Position numbers and translations under genes: made by a program
Shown here: positions 12,701 to 24,300 of the stretch, piece after piece
Layout: every line of letters starts with the position of its first letter
How positions within the stretch are numbered: the first letter of the stretch is position 1
Assembly (NCBI GenBank): GCA_017893485.1
Contig: CM030358.1
Location: 257,174,477 to 257,238,476 of the forward strand
DNA length: 64,000 nt
From: Hemerocallis citrina
Taxonomy: Eukaryota; Streptophyta; Magnoliopsida; Asparagales; Asphodelaceae
Direction: 5' to 3'
Notes under the pieces: generated by a model
Told to the model about the DNA's origin: nothing
Database searches by the model: none
What the model saw: the letters and a program-made list of their open reading frames with translations, nothing else

Positions 12701-14131
12701 GTTAATGTTATTCGGTCTATGTGGATTTTCAAACATAAAGAAAAATCTGACGGTTCTTTTGAGAGGCATAAAGCCCGACTTGTAGGTGATGGTGCAAGTC
12801 AACAGGTTGGCGTGGATTGTGGAGAAATTTTTAGTCCGGTCGTTAAACCGGCGACTATTCGAACAGTACTCAGTCTTGCTCTCTCTAAGGCTTGGCCCAT
12901 TCATCAGTTGGATGTTAAAAATGCATTTTTACATGGTAAACTAAAAGAAACAGTGTACATGCACCAACCCTTGGGTTTTAAGGACCCGGCTCATCCTAAT
13001 CATGTATGTCTTCTGCGAAAAGCGCTATATGGGCTCAAGCAAGCTCCTAGAGCCTGGTACAAACGATTTTCCGATTATGTTTCTTCCATTGGGTTCTCTC
13101 AGAGCAAGTCTGACAACTCTCTCTTCATCTACAGGAAAGGTACTCATATGGCTTACATTCTTCTTTATGTGGATGATATCATCCTTACTACTTCTTCTGA
13201 TGCTCTTCGCAAGTCTATTATGTCACTTCTTAGCTCCGAATTTGCTATGAAAGACTTGGGCTCACTGAGTTACTTCTTGGGTATCGCCGTCAATCAACAT
13301 ACTGGTGGTCTATTTTTGTCTCAAAAAAAATATGCAGAAGAAATTATTGAACGTGCTGGCATGTCATCTTGTAAGCCTTGTCCTACTCCGGTTGATACTA
13401 AACCGAAGCTTTGCGCTAAAGCTGGCACTCCATATGAGGATCCCTCTCACTATCGTAGTCTTGCCGGAGCCCTCCAGTATCTCACATTCACGAGGCCTGA
13501 CATCTCTTATGCGGTACAGCAGATATGTTTATTTATGCATAATCCGATGGATGATCATATGCAGGCTCTCAGGCGCATCCTGCGCTACATTCAGAGTACA
13601 CTTCATTATGGATTGCATCTTTATCCTTCACCGACTAATTCTCTGATTTCGTATACAGATACAAATTGGGGTGGTTGCCCAGATACCAGGAGATCTACTT
13701 CTGGTTATTGTGTGTTCCTTGGTGATAACTTACTCTCCTGGTCTTCTAAACGCCAAGCCGCTCTATCTCGCTCTAGTGCTGAGGCTGAATACCGAGGTGT
13801 TGCCAATGTGGTTTCTGAGTCATGTTGGTTACGCAATCTTCTTCTGGAGTTACATTGTCCTATCCATAAGGCTACATTGGTCTACTGCGATAATGTTAGT
13901 GCGATATATCTTTCCGGGAATCCAGTCCAGCATCAACGCACTAAACACATCGAGATGGATATTCACTTTGTTCGCGAGAAAGTTGCTCGTGGACAAGTAC
14001 GCATCCTACATGTCCCATCGCGTTATCAGATTGCCGATATTTTCACAAAAGGTCTTCCTTTAGTGTTATTTCAAGATTTCAGGGACAGCCTCAGCGTACG
14101 ACAACCTCCCGCTTCGACTGCGGGGGTGTGA
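9782..14131 (+). CDS. Copia Gag-Pol polyprotein, 1449 aa, open throughout
   Basis: A single frame encodes Gag, protease, integrase, reverse transcriptase and RNase H for copying the element through RNA. Gag occupies about residues 1-230. Then comes a Gly/Asn/Gln/Trp/Pro-rich linker with no CCHC zinc knuckle. Protease has [11 protein letters not shown] (active Asp near 371). Integrase has LWHDCLGH near 503 and D567, D629 and E665 (35 residues between the last two). RT has LLYVDDIIL near 1129, and RNase H starts near 1290 (SYTDTNWGG, then SSAEAEYRG). ATG 9782 lies 89 bp after the primer site. Oddities: where related integrases have Cys-x2-Cys before PLGKH, this one has Phe at 537 and 540. The RT motif usually written VDCDETFSPV reads [10 protein letters not shown]. 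The TGA stop coincides with the first three bases of the 3' LTR. Family is certain; activity is doubtful. Confidence 0.95.
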   Translation: MAEQPKFHSALAITNVKSLIPVTLDNDSSLYISWAALFKVQARVHNVLDHIVPTTDEKDKKAADDAKTSNPDLWHRLDAAVLQWMYATVSQDILNSILVIDDSAEKCWKRIAAIFQDNKHSRAVHLENQFTNTNLEDFPTTKAYCNRLKLLADQLANVDAPVSNTRLVLKMISGLTDPYAGFVTYIQQHDPLPPFDTAKSRLELEESTILQWAARESSSSSSPAALVANSQHSDDDMNTQYSSPGNQNHNNWNNNNNNYRGNKGKKNHKHSGGGRNFGKGGRSSGAGRGQQQQWEQFNPWQQWAPWSLPPCPYPSYNWARPNFTPRPQQPGLLGSRPQQSAFTATAPNPTDIEAALHTLSLAQPDPSWYMDTGATSHMTSAQGNLSSYFNLSKNNGIIVGNGHSIPIRGFGSANLPPPHPPLMLKNILHAPNLIKNLVSVRKFTTDNQVSVEFDPFGFSVKDFQTGMALMRCDSRGELYPITTTTTKNNQAVSPSILAALSSSLWHDCLGHPGAPALDSLRRNKLIECTKTRHSSFFHSFPLGKHVKLPFVESHNSTYMPFDILHSDLWISPVLSSLGHKYYVLYLDDYSQFLWTFPISKKSQVYPTFLKLRAYIKTQFERELKNIQCDNGREYDNGPFQSLCEANGISFRFSCPHTSSQNGKAERKICSINNIIRTLLAHASLPPFFWHHALQMATYLLNILPSKTLAYQSPLKILYQKDPSYSHLRVFGCLCYPLFPSTTINKLQPRSTPCVFLGYPSNHRGYKCYDLSSNKIIICRHVLFDETEFPFSKLHTPHSTSYEFLDNGLSPYVINHLQQQSTPQTQVQAQPSPSPSWSSSPATSQSAHPPSQPAQSTLSSPQPAQSASSNTTPSSSIFGQSDLSPHLDQTQHPPLSPIFQPTSSSETKPVTRSQHGIFKPNTKYHGLLTHVTKSPLPRNPVSALKDPNWKMAMDDEYNALITNKTWNLVPRPPDVNVIRSMWIFKHKEKSDGSFERHKARLVGDGASQQVGVDCGEIFSPVVKPATIRTVLSLALSKAWPIHQLDVKNAFLHGKLKETVYMHQPLGFKDPAHPNHVCLLRKALYGLKQAPRAWYKRFSDYVSSIGFSQSKSDNSLFIYRKGTHMAYILLYVDDIILTTSSDALRKSIMSLLSSEFAMKDLGSLSYFLGIAVNQHTGGLFLSQKKYAEEIIERAGMSSCKPCPTPVDTKPKLCAKAGTPYEDPSHYRSLAGALQYLTFTRPDISYAVQQICLFMHNPMDDHMQALRRILRYIQSTLHYGLHLYPSPTNSLISYTDTNWGGCPDTRRSTSGYCVFLGDNLLSWSSKRQAALSRSSAEAEYRGVANVVSESCWLRNLLLELHCPIHKATLVYCDNVSAIYLSGNPVQHQRTKHIEMDIHFVREKVARGQVRILHVPSRYQIADIFTKGLPLVLFQDFRDSLSVRQPPASTAGV

Positions 14132-14440
14132 CAGAATATATATATTTAGAAAGTTGACATAATATATATATATATATTTAGAAAGTAATATATATATATT
14201 TAAAAAGTTGACAGAATATATATATATTTAGAAAGTAGTCATTTGTATCAGGTATTATCAATCTCATCAATCTCTCCTCAATCTTAGCTTGTGATTGAAT
14301 ATGTATATATTTAGAAAGTAGTGATTTGTATCCATCAGGTAGTATTAGTCTCCTCAATCTTAGCCTAATATCAGGTTGTAATTCATGTATATATTATGGA
14401 CATTTGTCAATCAATAGAGACAGGAAATCATTTTCTTTCA
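14129..14440 (+). repeat. 3' LTR of the 9401-14440 copia
   Basis: Same ends as the 5' LTR but 32 bp longer. It carries an extra copy of the TTGACATAATATAT...TTTAGAAAG motif (four against three). A short G-rich tract (GCGGGGGTG) just upstream is the probable polypurine tract. Confidence 0.92.
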
Positions 14441-14587
14441 AGTTTAAACCATGAATATGCAAGGCGAGACACTGAGTATTAAGAGTAGGAAATTTATTAA
14501 AACATACATACATGCATACAACTACATGCAAAATGAAAATCAAGATAGAGAATCATCTTTTAGACAATGCATGGCATGCATGGTTTT

Positions 14588-15933
14588 TTTTTTTTGAGGG
14601 GAAAGGTGGAATAAGGTCACCCTGTTTCATTAATAAGAGTTTAACGAAACAAACCCAGAGTACTGGGCCCAGATACAAACTACAGACATAAAATAAAATA
14701 TACATGAAGCAACATGACTACAAACAAGCAAGCCCCTCCAACAACCCTGGAGGGTGGGCCGACAAACCAGCTCGGTCCAGCAAAATTGTGAATACGTCAG
14801 TTTAGCTTCGTACAGTGCCTCCACGGCACATGCACACCCGCCTGAAACAAGTCTGGCAGGATTTCATCACCCGTCGCTCCCTGCGTTCACCTCGCTGGGG
14901 GGACCCTATCTTTGGGCCCAAGCCCCGTAGATCGAAACTCGCAGCCTCCCACCAACTTCACCACTCATCCTACAGATATGCCAGCCGCTTCTACAGCCGC
15001 TACCAAAGAGATAGCCGTGAAGAGGATACCTTAACCTCTCACACGATAGCGCTTTTCTCCTGCGATTTCTCACAAAGCAGCTATCTCGCTCACCCCACCT
15101 AACACCATCCTCCAGGAGAGAGCCGTGTAGAGGATACCTTATCTCTCTCACGTTCAAGCTCTCTCCGGCGATTTCTCACCACACAGACTTATCTCACCTC
15201 AAACTCCCAATACGAGGGAAGAGACGGCGCTGTCACGAGGCAGTGGCCTAAGCTGGAGGAAGCTCAATAGCCAGATAGTAGGCACTGTAGAGACTGCACC
15301 GACGACATCGTAGGACACACCCGACCACCCCCCAACCCCAACCCCACACCCCCTCACCCCCTCACCCCCAACATACCGCCTTCACACATCACGGAGGGAC
15401 CCCATCTTTGGGCCCGACCTCCACAGACATCAATCACACACAACTACAAGCATCCCACCCCAGCCCCAGCAAAAGCACCGACAAAGGCACCCTCAACCAC
15501 AACAATCGGGGGTAGGGGGGGCACCCAAACTGCAACCACAGATCGGGAGGGGGGGGGGCACCCACAGCAAACGCAGGCCCCCCAAACCGCAACCAGGCCG
15601 CAAAGAGCCAGACAGATTGGGGGGGGGCTGCCTGGCCCCCAACCAAATCCGCGACTTGTAGGTTCCGCCGTCTGGATGCGCCGTTCGCTAGCCGCGCCGC
15701 CCCGTCTCCGGCGAAGTCTCCCCATGGTCGTTCGGGAGAGGTACACGACTCGGAAAGTAGTGGAATGGTGGCCATAGAAGGGCATGGAGTAGAGGAAAGG
15801 GGGGGGACGACGGGGAGGGGGGGGCGGCGGCGCTGAGGGCTAGCCGCCGCCGCCCCTAGGGTTAGATTTAGGGTTTTGGGTGTTTGGGTCGGGAGCAGGT
15901 AGGAGAGATGAATCGTTTGGGTCGGGAGCAGGT
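14588..15933 (-). mobile_element. Non-LTR retroposon (LINE-derived or non-autonomous), 1.35 kb
   Basis: The insertion is bounded by a perfect 17-bp target duplication, ATGGCATGCATGGTTTT (14571-14587 and 15934-15950). On the plus strand the left end is a run of T, so the element lies on the minus strand with its poly-A tail at 14584-14595. The 5' half (15300-15933) is GC-rich and contains the minus-strand frame 15434-15776, which starts MATIPLLSESC. I do not recognise that frame. No reverse transcriptase or endonuclease motif is present, so movement would need a LINE's enzymes. The last 220 bp before the tail read like a LINE 3' untranslated region (inference). Confidence 0.85.
15007..15180 (-). 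repeat. Direct repeat inside the retroposon
   Basis: Two copies, at about 15007-15073 and 15117-15179, share AGAGGATACCTTA, CTCTCAC and GCGATTTCTCAC. A second pair in the same element shares ATCTTTGGGCCC (about 14907 and 15408). At the 5' end, GTTTGGGTCGGGAGCAGGTA occurs twice (about 15883-15902 and 15915-15934). Confidence 0.7.
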
Positions 15934-15950
15934 ATGGCATGCATGGTTTT

Positions 15951-16573
15951 AGTAAGAACAATAATGATTTTGCAGGGTGGTGAATAGTAAGCATGTGAAA
16001 CAGTACGACAACTTCTGAATTCTAATGCATATGCTCACTTCTCAAAACCCTTTTGATTAAATGCAGTGCATGCTTAACTGGGATGTTTAAGAAAGATGGC
16101 AAATTAAGTAAGTTAGACAATCTATAAATTAAATTATTGCGTCTCTAGAAGAGTTAAATTTGCAAATGATTTCTTAAAGTTGTACTAGTTTCATACGATC
16201 GCCTTCCACCTAATAAAACACAATTTCCTCTGGAAACAAACTTAGTAAAACAATAAGAAACAAATGTGCTGCAAAAAGAAATTTTAATAAGTAAAACTTT
16301 AAGCTGCATTATTATAATAGTTTACACCATCAGGATAGATATCAAGGACTAACAATATCATGGCATACAGTATATTTGTTTATGGAGTTCATCTGAACTG
16401 TATATGATTGAAAGCACTTCCATTCACATGACCTTATATAAATCTTATATGCAAAAGGAAAATTGTAATAAAAGCTCATTATCTTAATAAATAGAAGTAG
16501 CAGATTTACAAAAGCGGTTAACCCACTTATTTAACTACCCTTCTAAATCCTCCATCCACCGACATGTAAAACT

Positions 16574-16621
<48 letters not shown>

Positions 16622-16989
16622 ACCGGGTCATAAATTACAGTTCATATTGATTAATCGTATCGAGAAAGAATTGAAATAAGCAGTCTATCATATCACACTT
16701 ATTCAATCTTCCCATCCACTGGAATATTTGTTGACTCTACAGTAAAGACCTTTTAAGAAATATACAGCGATCGGACATTTCTTAATGTAACTAAACTTTA
16801 AATAAATCATACAATCAAAGCATAAATTGTTACACTTGTCGATTGTATGAGACTAATAAGAAATTTCGATAGGGCGATGATTTGTGATCAGGAACACAGG
16901 AAAGCCGATGATCGCGCCTTCTCTCAAAGAAATTTGGTATGGAAAGATGAAAAATTAAAGAAACGAATAAGCTCTTTCTTATCGTGGTT
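15951..16989. other. No gene recognised; contains a (TA)n run
   Basis: AT-rich spacer. A (TA)n microsatellite of about 20 units lies at 16579-16619. No coding motif was found on either strand. Confidence 0.5.
16579..16619. repeat. (TA)n microsatellite
   Basis: About 20 uninterrupted TA units. Confidence 0.95.
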
Positions 16990-17289
16990 AAACCTATAAC
17001 GCCCCGAATTCCAATACACAGTAATTCGTAGCACAACAGGATCTTTACTTCATTTCGTATAATTTTTCAAGGAATTTAAAACTTTTATTCATACAACACT
17101 GTTCTTTTACATCAACGCGGCGGAAAATAAATATTACAATACAAAACATGTACAATTTAAACATCAACATTTAAAACAGTCTTTAACTTCAAATTCATCT
17201 TCCAATCTTAGTAAATCCAAGCCCTGCATTGAACACTGTGGGCACGTCAGCTACATACAGCTGACGCAATACCACTACAAACCGCACAG

Positions 17290-17670
17290 GCTATAGCAGC
17301 ATTTTTATAAGGCTATAGCGGCGCTTTTTGGCGCCGTTATAGCTCATAACGGCGCTTCTGAAATCGCCGCTAAAAGCGCCGTTAGAACGTGCGTCGTTAT
17401 AGCTATATAGGCTATCGCGGCGTTTTCGGACGCCACCGCTACAGGGTGTCCACCTATAACAGCGTTGCCAAACCGCCGTTATAGGAGCGTTTCGTTTTTA
17501 AAAAAATAGCTATAGCAGCGCTTTTTCCAAGCGCCGGGACTGCACCACGATTAAAAACCTAGCATTGGTACCCTGCTGCGGCGCTGGTCCAGCGCCGCGA
17601 TAGAGGGTACTCGGAAGCTGTGGTACCTATTGCGGCGTTCCGTGGTAAACGCCGCAATAGGTTTTTTTAA
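17290..17670. repeat. Left subterminal repeats of the CACTA element
   Basis: Many variants of a TATAGCGGCG-like motif occur in both orientations and form a string of small hairpins, for example GCGGCGCTGG with CCAGCGCCGC near 17578-17600. In this superfamily, such repeats are binding sites for the element's TnpA-like protein. Confidence 0.85.
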
Positions 17671-18153
17671 AAAAAAAAATATTTTTTTATATTTTATTTT
17701 TTATATTTTATTATAAAATTTTCAATTAAAAAAACCAGTAATTAATCGCATATTACAAATACATGTAATCATATTAAATTTAAATGCAAATCAGGTAAAT
17801 CAATAATATCATAATCAAGAACCAAAAGTCACACATCACAAAAAAAAAAACTCAATAGAAAACAAAATATATAACACATATAAAATGTCATACAACGAGT
17901 ATCAAATGTATATGTTGTACAACACTTAGTTATTACGTACAAAACATAGATATAATTCCTACAAAACATTTTAAAAAAAGTCTAAATTCGACAAACTACA
18001 GCAGGGGAGTCTCCTCGTGTGGCCCGCTATTGCTTCCAATTCCATCGTTATTTTGCCCTAGTGTATGTGCGTGACTGGAAACCGATGGAATACGCTGGCA
18101 CTATAGAAAAAATTAAATATTTCATCATCAATTTGTCAAACAAAAGAAGAAAA

Positions 18154-19639
18154 TGTTAGTGTAGGTGCCCTAGAGGCAATACAATGATATTATGTAATCA
18201 GTATTATTGACATTATGTTCTATTTGATTATATTAATAATTTATTATGCTTCGTATTTACTGCGTTATAAATGTTAGCATGATAAATGTCCTTAGATTAT
18301 TAATACGAACTATATGAACATGAGATTATATATAGTATAATAATCTTAAATGTTCCTAGTCGAGTATTATTATTATTAGGACAGTAATAATACATTGAAA
18401 CTAGTATGTTGATTGATTGATGACCACCTCTCATGGGTCATTAGTATAGAGATACTAAAATCAATACATAGGTAAATGTAAGAGTACATTGTACTGGACA
18501 GACCCACTGTGAGATTCAACATGGAATAAATAAATAAGTGTCATAAGTAATCTCACTGTGATAATGGTGTAATGATCCTCTGACCTGAAATCATTATATT
18601 TCTACACGAGAATTAATGTACTTTGATTCTATCAAAAGTTATCTTTAATCGGGTAATGATAAAGATAGTATTGGGTTCATTATGAATCGTGTGAGAAATG
18701 TGAATGATCTAGATGGAATTTAACCCTCCTAATTTTAGGAGTGATATTATCGACCTCTTGTTTGAGTGAGACTATGAAATGCATGGCCATGCTCAAATAT
18801 TGATTTGTTTGAATAGTCTACTCATCGATCAAGAAAATAAAGATTAAATTATTAAGAGGATGACACGAACCATGCCTCTAATTTAATCTATAATATCAAG
18901 GTTAAAAGGATTATATTACACGGAGACATTAGTCACGAAAGGTTTAATTGAATCACCAATTATTATTGTTACTTGGGTAGCAATGATGTATTACTAGATG
19001 CCGCTCATTGTTTATAATTTTATTATTAGATAATAAAATTATTGCCAATGTAATAATAACCTAAAGGGTCACACACTTAGAACGTTTAAAAGGAGTTTTA
19101 ATTTAAATTCGGAATTTAAATTAAATGATTATAAATTCGAAATTAGTTATTTAATTGAGTTGGACTTGATTAATTAAAGTATAATTCGAATTTAAATTAT
19201 TAACCCAAATCAGTTTGGTCTTAGTAGAAGCCCAAACCGATTAGGGTTAAGCCCACCTCATTCTCTCTATAAATACATAGAGATGTATTGGTTTAGGGTT
19301 TATCTTTTGGCAAATTCGTTTTCCATAGAAAACCCTAGCCGCTCCAACTGTTGAGAGGCAAGAGAGAGAGAGAGATAGAGGCAAGCATCATCGGCTAGTA
19401 CCAGCTCCCTTGATCGTTGGACGATCGGACGTTCGTGTGGACTGCTTTAGAGACGCGGATCTTGCTACAAGGGTTGCGTGGTGATTGTATAACAGGACCT
19501 CCATCTTTCAGCCTTTGTAAAGCTCTTAAAAGGTAAAATTTCGTTTCTCCATAATCAGCCATGTCTTGTACACGGATCCTAGGGTTAGGGTTTCGGATTT
19601 TTATTTTTTTTCGCTGCATTTGTGCCCCGAAACCCAACA
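18154..19639 (+). repeat. 5' LTR of the 18154-26806 copia
   Basis: Runs from TGTTAGTGTAGGTGCC to CCCCGAAACCCAACA. A TATA box (CTATAAATACATAG) at about 19268 and a GA-rich run at 19359-19380 are the likely promoter and early leader. Confidence 0.93.
19268..19281 (+). promoter_or_regulatory. TATA box in the 5' LTR
   Basis: CTATAAATACATAG lies about 370 bp before the LTR end. An identical stretch is present in the 3' LTR at about 26435. This is a canonical plant TATA box and the likely start site region for the genomic RNA. Confidence 0.65.
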
Positions 19640-19640
19640 A

Positions 19641-19652
19641 TGGTATCAGAGC
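19641..19652 (+). other. Primer binding site, initiator tRNA-Met type
   Basis: TGGTATCAGAGC, one base after the 5' LTR. Confidence 0.92.
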
Positions 19653-21325
19653 AGCGTGTATAAGGGGCTGATTTGGTTACGTGTTTACTGCATTCGATGC
19701 ATGTATGCATGTTTTATGAATCTGCCTTGATACGGTTATATGATATGTCGATTATAATATGTTATGTCGATCATATATGATTCTGTTATGCTATATATTG
19801 TGATATGAATGTATATGATACATGGTTCCGGAACTGTATATGATGCAGTGGCGGCAGAGACTAAAAGATATGATCTGTTGTTCGAAATCGATGATTTCTG
19901 AATAGGGATAGTCTTCTGGAATTAAAAAATTTCTGATTTCGAGCTGACCTGGTAGCTCGACCCCAGCCAGGGGCTGCCGCCCCCGGACCCCTGCTGTATA
20001 TTTTTTTTTTTTTGTGTTCTTAATTGTTTACTTGAGCATGGTGCTGGTTATGGCCTTAAGACCCTTAGATTAATGGTTTATGGTTTTGGTTTTATAAATA
20101 CGACTTGCATGTCGTTTTCTTCATTCTTGTAATTGTCTAATCTCGAATGTAACTCGAGTTTTATTATGTAAGTACATTAGTATAAGTTGTTTTCAATTAT
20201 TCAATGTAATGTACTTGAAGATTGAAGGACGATCCAAGAAGTGGAGCAACCAAGGAGAATGAAGACATGTAATTGTATTTATATTTTCCACCATAGATTG
20301 ACCTCGATCCTTTCAAGTCTTTCATTAGCTTGAAAGGATCATGTAGAATAAAGGCCATAACCAAGCACGTTTACATACTGCACTTTACATATTGATGTAT
20401 GAATGCATGTGTAGAATACATTATGATGCATGCTTCAATTAGATTAATAATATATTAATGTATGTATTAGATACATCACCCATGCCATGCCTGCTTAAGC
20501 AAGATAAAATCTGTAACGATTTAAGATGAACATTAAACAAACGATCATGAGATTCTCGTGTTTATGAAACACGGCAATTAAATATGAATTTTCATTGATT
20601 CAACGATTGAATGATTTTGTCAACAACCGATTACGAATCTGTAAGAAAAGGGGTGCCAATAATGCCGTATGTGCGTTAACCTCTGATCTGGAAATCATTC
20701 ATTCAACGAATTTTTGATTTGAAATATTTAGTTCCAAGACAAATTGGGAATCTCTTTATGATGGGATCATGATCGTTTATAAGTAAACCCCTTAACAAAA
20801 TATTAAGTTAATTAGATGCTTTCCAATGAATTAACACTCATCAAAGCCTAGATCATAAGGGGTGGGTTTGCCAAAGTAGAGCACTCCTTTTAATCGTGGT
20901 TAGGTGCGAAAGAATAAATGTAATATTCGTCATGTTAATCATTGGGTCCAACTTAACTAAGTCGTCACAATAGGATTGTGGATAGTGAACTTAGAAGCAT
21001 AGAGTTTGGTGAAGAATTTATTAGATAAATTAGAACAATAGTTGTTCACCAAACTATCCAAGAATTATATGTGATATAATTGACAAATGTTGTCTACCTA
21101 AATAGTTATGTTTTGGGAGAATTGGCCAACGCTGACTCAAGGCATAATGAAATATGGATCTTGGCTCACTAGAAAATTAGTTTCCGAATTGATAGTAAGG
21201 GCTATTAGTTTGAACAAAATAGTGGGAGGTATATTAAGTTGAATGTACCATAATCACTTGAACATAATTATTAATTATTTGACAATCTAACTTATCTTAT
21301 GCATTTTAAACATTGTAGATACTAA
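19653..21325 (+). other. Long untranslated leader of the copia
   Basis: About 1.67 kb separates the primer site from the Gag start. It is AT-rich apart from a GC-rich patch near 19960-19990. I see no open frame of note. Confidence 0.7.
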
Positions 21326-24300
21326 ATGGCGCAAAACACAAACAACTCTTTCTCCGTGCGATCAGTCCTTGAGAAGGACAAGCTGACAGGAACAAACTTC
21401 CTTGACTGGTCTAGGAATTTGAGGATTGTCCTCAGGCAGGAGCGTAAGCTCCATGTTGTTGAAATTCCTCCACCGGTCCATCCTGGTGACGGTGCAACTC
21501 GTGCTCAACTAAATGCTTACCAGAAGCATATTGATGATGCGACGGATGTTGCTTGTCTCATGCTTGCAACTATGAGTGCTGAGCTTCAGAAGCAGCATGA
21601 GCATATGGATGCTTATGCTATGCTTGAGCATCTTCAGACGATGTTTCAAGTACAGGCTCGTCAAGAAATGTTCAATACGTACAAAGCACTTTTTAACTGC
21701 AAGCAAGGAAATAACCCGGTTGGACCGCATGTTCTGAAGATGATTGGGTATTTTGAATACCTAGACCGTTTGGGCTCCGGGCTTACTCGAGAGGCTCAAA
21801 TAGATATTATCTTGCAATCTTTGAACAGCAACTATGCCCAGTTTATTATGACTTTCACCATGACCGAGCAAGACAAAACACCCACTGAATTGTTGGCACT
21901 GTTAAGAACCACCGAAGCCAACATGCAAAAGGCACCTGACAATGCTCCCATAATGATGGTGGGCAATAAAGGTGCTAAGGGAAAGGGGAAATGGAAGGGC
22001 AAGAAAAAGATTGGATCTAATGCAATTGCTCCTTCCAAGCCCACTTTCAAGAAGGCTCTCAAGCCTAAAGGTGGTGTTGCTAAACCTGATAAGGGTGATT
22101 GTCACTGGTGCAAGAAACCAGGTCATTGGAAGAGAAACTGTCCAGCTTATTTGGAAAGTCTGAAGAGCGTGAAATCTCTGAATATTTCTGATTCCGGTAT
22201 TTATGTTATAGAAGTCAATTTATCTACTTCTACATCTTGGGTATTGGATACTGGATGTGGTTCTCACATTTGTATTAATGTGCAGGGACTTCAAAGGAGT
22301 AGATCTTTGGCAAAGGGAGAGATCGACCTACGCGTTGGCAATGGAGCAAAGGTTGCTGCTATGGCCGTAGGGACTTATTATTTATCGTTGCCCTCTGGGC
22401 TTATTTTAGAACTTGAGAACTGTTATTACGTGCCTGCGATTTGCAGAAACATTATTTCTATTTCTTGTTTGGACAAGAAGGGTTTTTCGTTTATAATAAA
22501 AGACAATTGTTGCTCTTTTGGTTTAAATGATTTAACTTATGGTGTAGCGCGTTTATTTAATGGTTTATATGTTCTTGATCTTGATTATACTCCCGTCTAT
22601 AATATGAATAAACGTCTTAAAGCAAATGACTCAAATCAAACATACCTTTGGCATTGTCGATTAGGCCATATAAATGAGAATCGCATATCCAAACTACATA
22701 AAGATGGATTTTTGGATAAGTTTGATTTTGAATCATACGATGAATGTGATGCTTGTTTACTTGGTAAAATGGCAAAAGCTCCTTTTAGTAAACAAGGTGA
22801 AAGGGCCAACGAACGATTAGAACTGATACATAGTGATGTATGTGGTCCAATGCGTTCTATGGCAAGAGGTGGCTTTTATTACTTCATAACATTTACTGAT
22901 GATTTCAGTAGATTCGGATATGTGTATCTTTTGAAACACAAATCTGAATCCTTTAAAAAGTTCAAAGAATTTAAAGTTGAAGTAGAAAAGCAAATAGGCG
23001 GAAGTATTAAAACTCTTCGATCTGATCGAGGAGGTGAATACTTAAGCCATGATTTTAAGAATTACTTAAAGGAGTGTGGTATAGTATCACAACTCACTCC
23101 TCCTGGAACACCACAATGGAATGGGGTTTCTGAAAGGAGAAATCGTACCTTGTTGGACATGGTACGATCGATGATGAGTCATGCTGATCTTCCAATAAGT
23201 TTCTGGGGTTATGCCCTAGAAACGGCTGCATATACACTAAATCGAGTTCCAACTAAAGCGGTTCAAAAGACTCCATATGAGATATGGACTGAGAAACGTC
23301 AAAGCATGTCATTTATGAAAATATGGGGATGTGAAGCATTTGTGAAACGTATGATCTCTGACAAGCTTGGACCAAAATCAGACAAGTGTTATTTTGTGGG
23401 GTACCCGAAGGAAACTAAGGGTTACTTCTTCTATAATCCGACCGAGAACAAAATAGTTGTTTCTCGCACTGCTGTATTTCTTGAACAAGAGCTAGTCTCC
23501 AAAAGAAACAGTGGGAGGAAAATAGAACTCGATGTAGCTCGAGACCCACAAGATAATGTTGAACCTGAATTGGAACTTGAGCAGGATATTCAAGATAATA
23601 TTCAAGATGACACTGCTCAAGAAACACAGATTGTTCGTAGATCTGGTAGGATTCGCCAAGAACCTGAGAGATATTATGGATTTCTCTTAATAGAAAATGG
23701 TGATTTGATGCTCATAGATCAAGATGAGCCCCTCACCTACCAAGATGCTATGAACAGTCCTGACTCTGAGAGATGGCTAGAAGCCATGAAATCTGAAATG
23801 GATTCCATGTATGATAACCAAGTATGGACTTTGGTTGATCCACCTGAAGGGGTAAAACCTATAGGGTGCAAATGGGTTTTCAAAAGGAAAATCGACATGG
23901 AAGGAAATGTTCAGACCTATAAAGCTAGGTTGGTTGCAAAAGGTTTCAAACAAATTCATGGTATTGACTATGATGAAACTTTTTCACCTGTAGCTATGGT
24001 CAAATCTATTAGGATTTTACTTGCAATAGCAGCTTATCATGATTATAAGAACTGGCAGATGGATGTCAAAACAGCCTTCCTTAATGGGAGCCTTGAAGAG
24101 GATGTGTACATGACACAACCTGAAGGTTTTGTCAGTCCAAGGGATGCTAGAAAGATATGTAAGTTGCGTCGATCCATTTATGGACTGAAGCAGGCCTCAA
24201 GGAGGTGGAATATTCGTTTTGACCAGACAGTCAAGGAATTTGGCTTTATTCAAAACGAAGATGAATCTTGTGTTTACAAAAGGGTTAGTGGGAGCCACAT

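Larger units (their letters stand above)
9401..14440 (+). mobile_element. Complete Ty1/copia retrotransposon (5.0 kb)
   Basis: Both LTRs, the tRNA primer site, one long Gag-Pol frame and a 5-bp target duplication AGTTT (9396-9400 and 14441-14445) are all present. In their final 205 bp the two LTRs differ at a single base by eye, so the insertion is recent. The LTRs differ in length (280 and 312 bp) because an AT-rich tandem motif is repeated one more time in the 3' copy. It entered DNA that also flanks it at 14441-14570. Confidence 0.95.
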
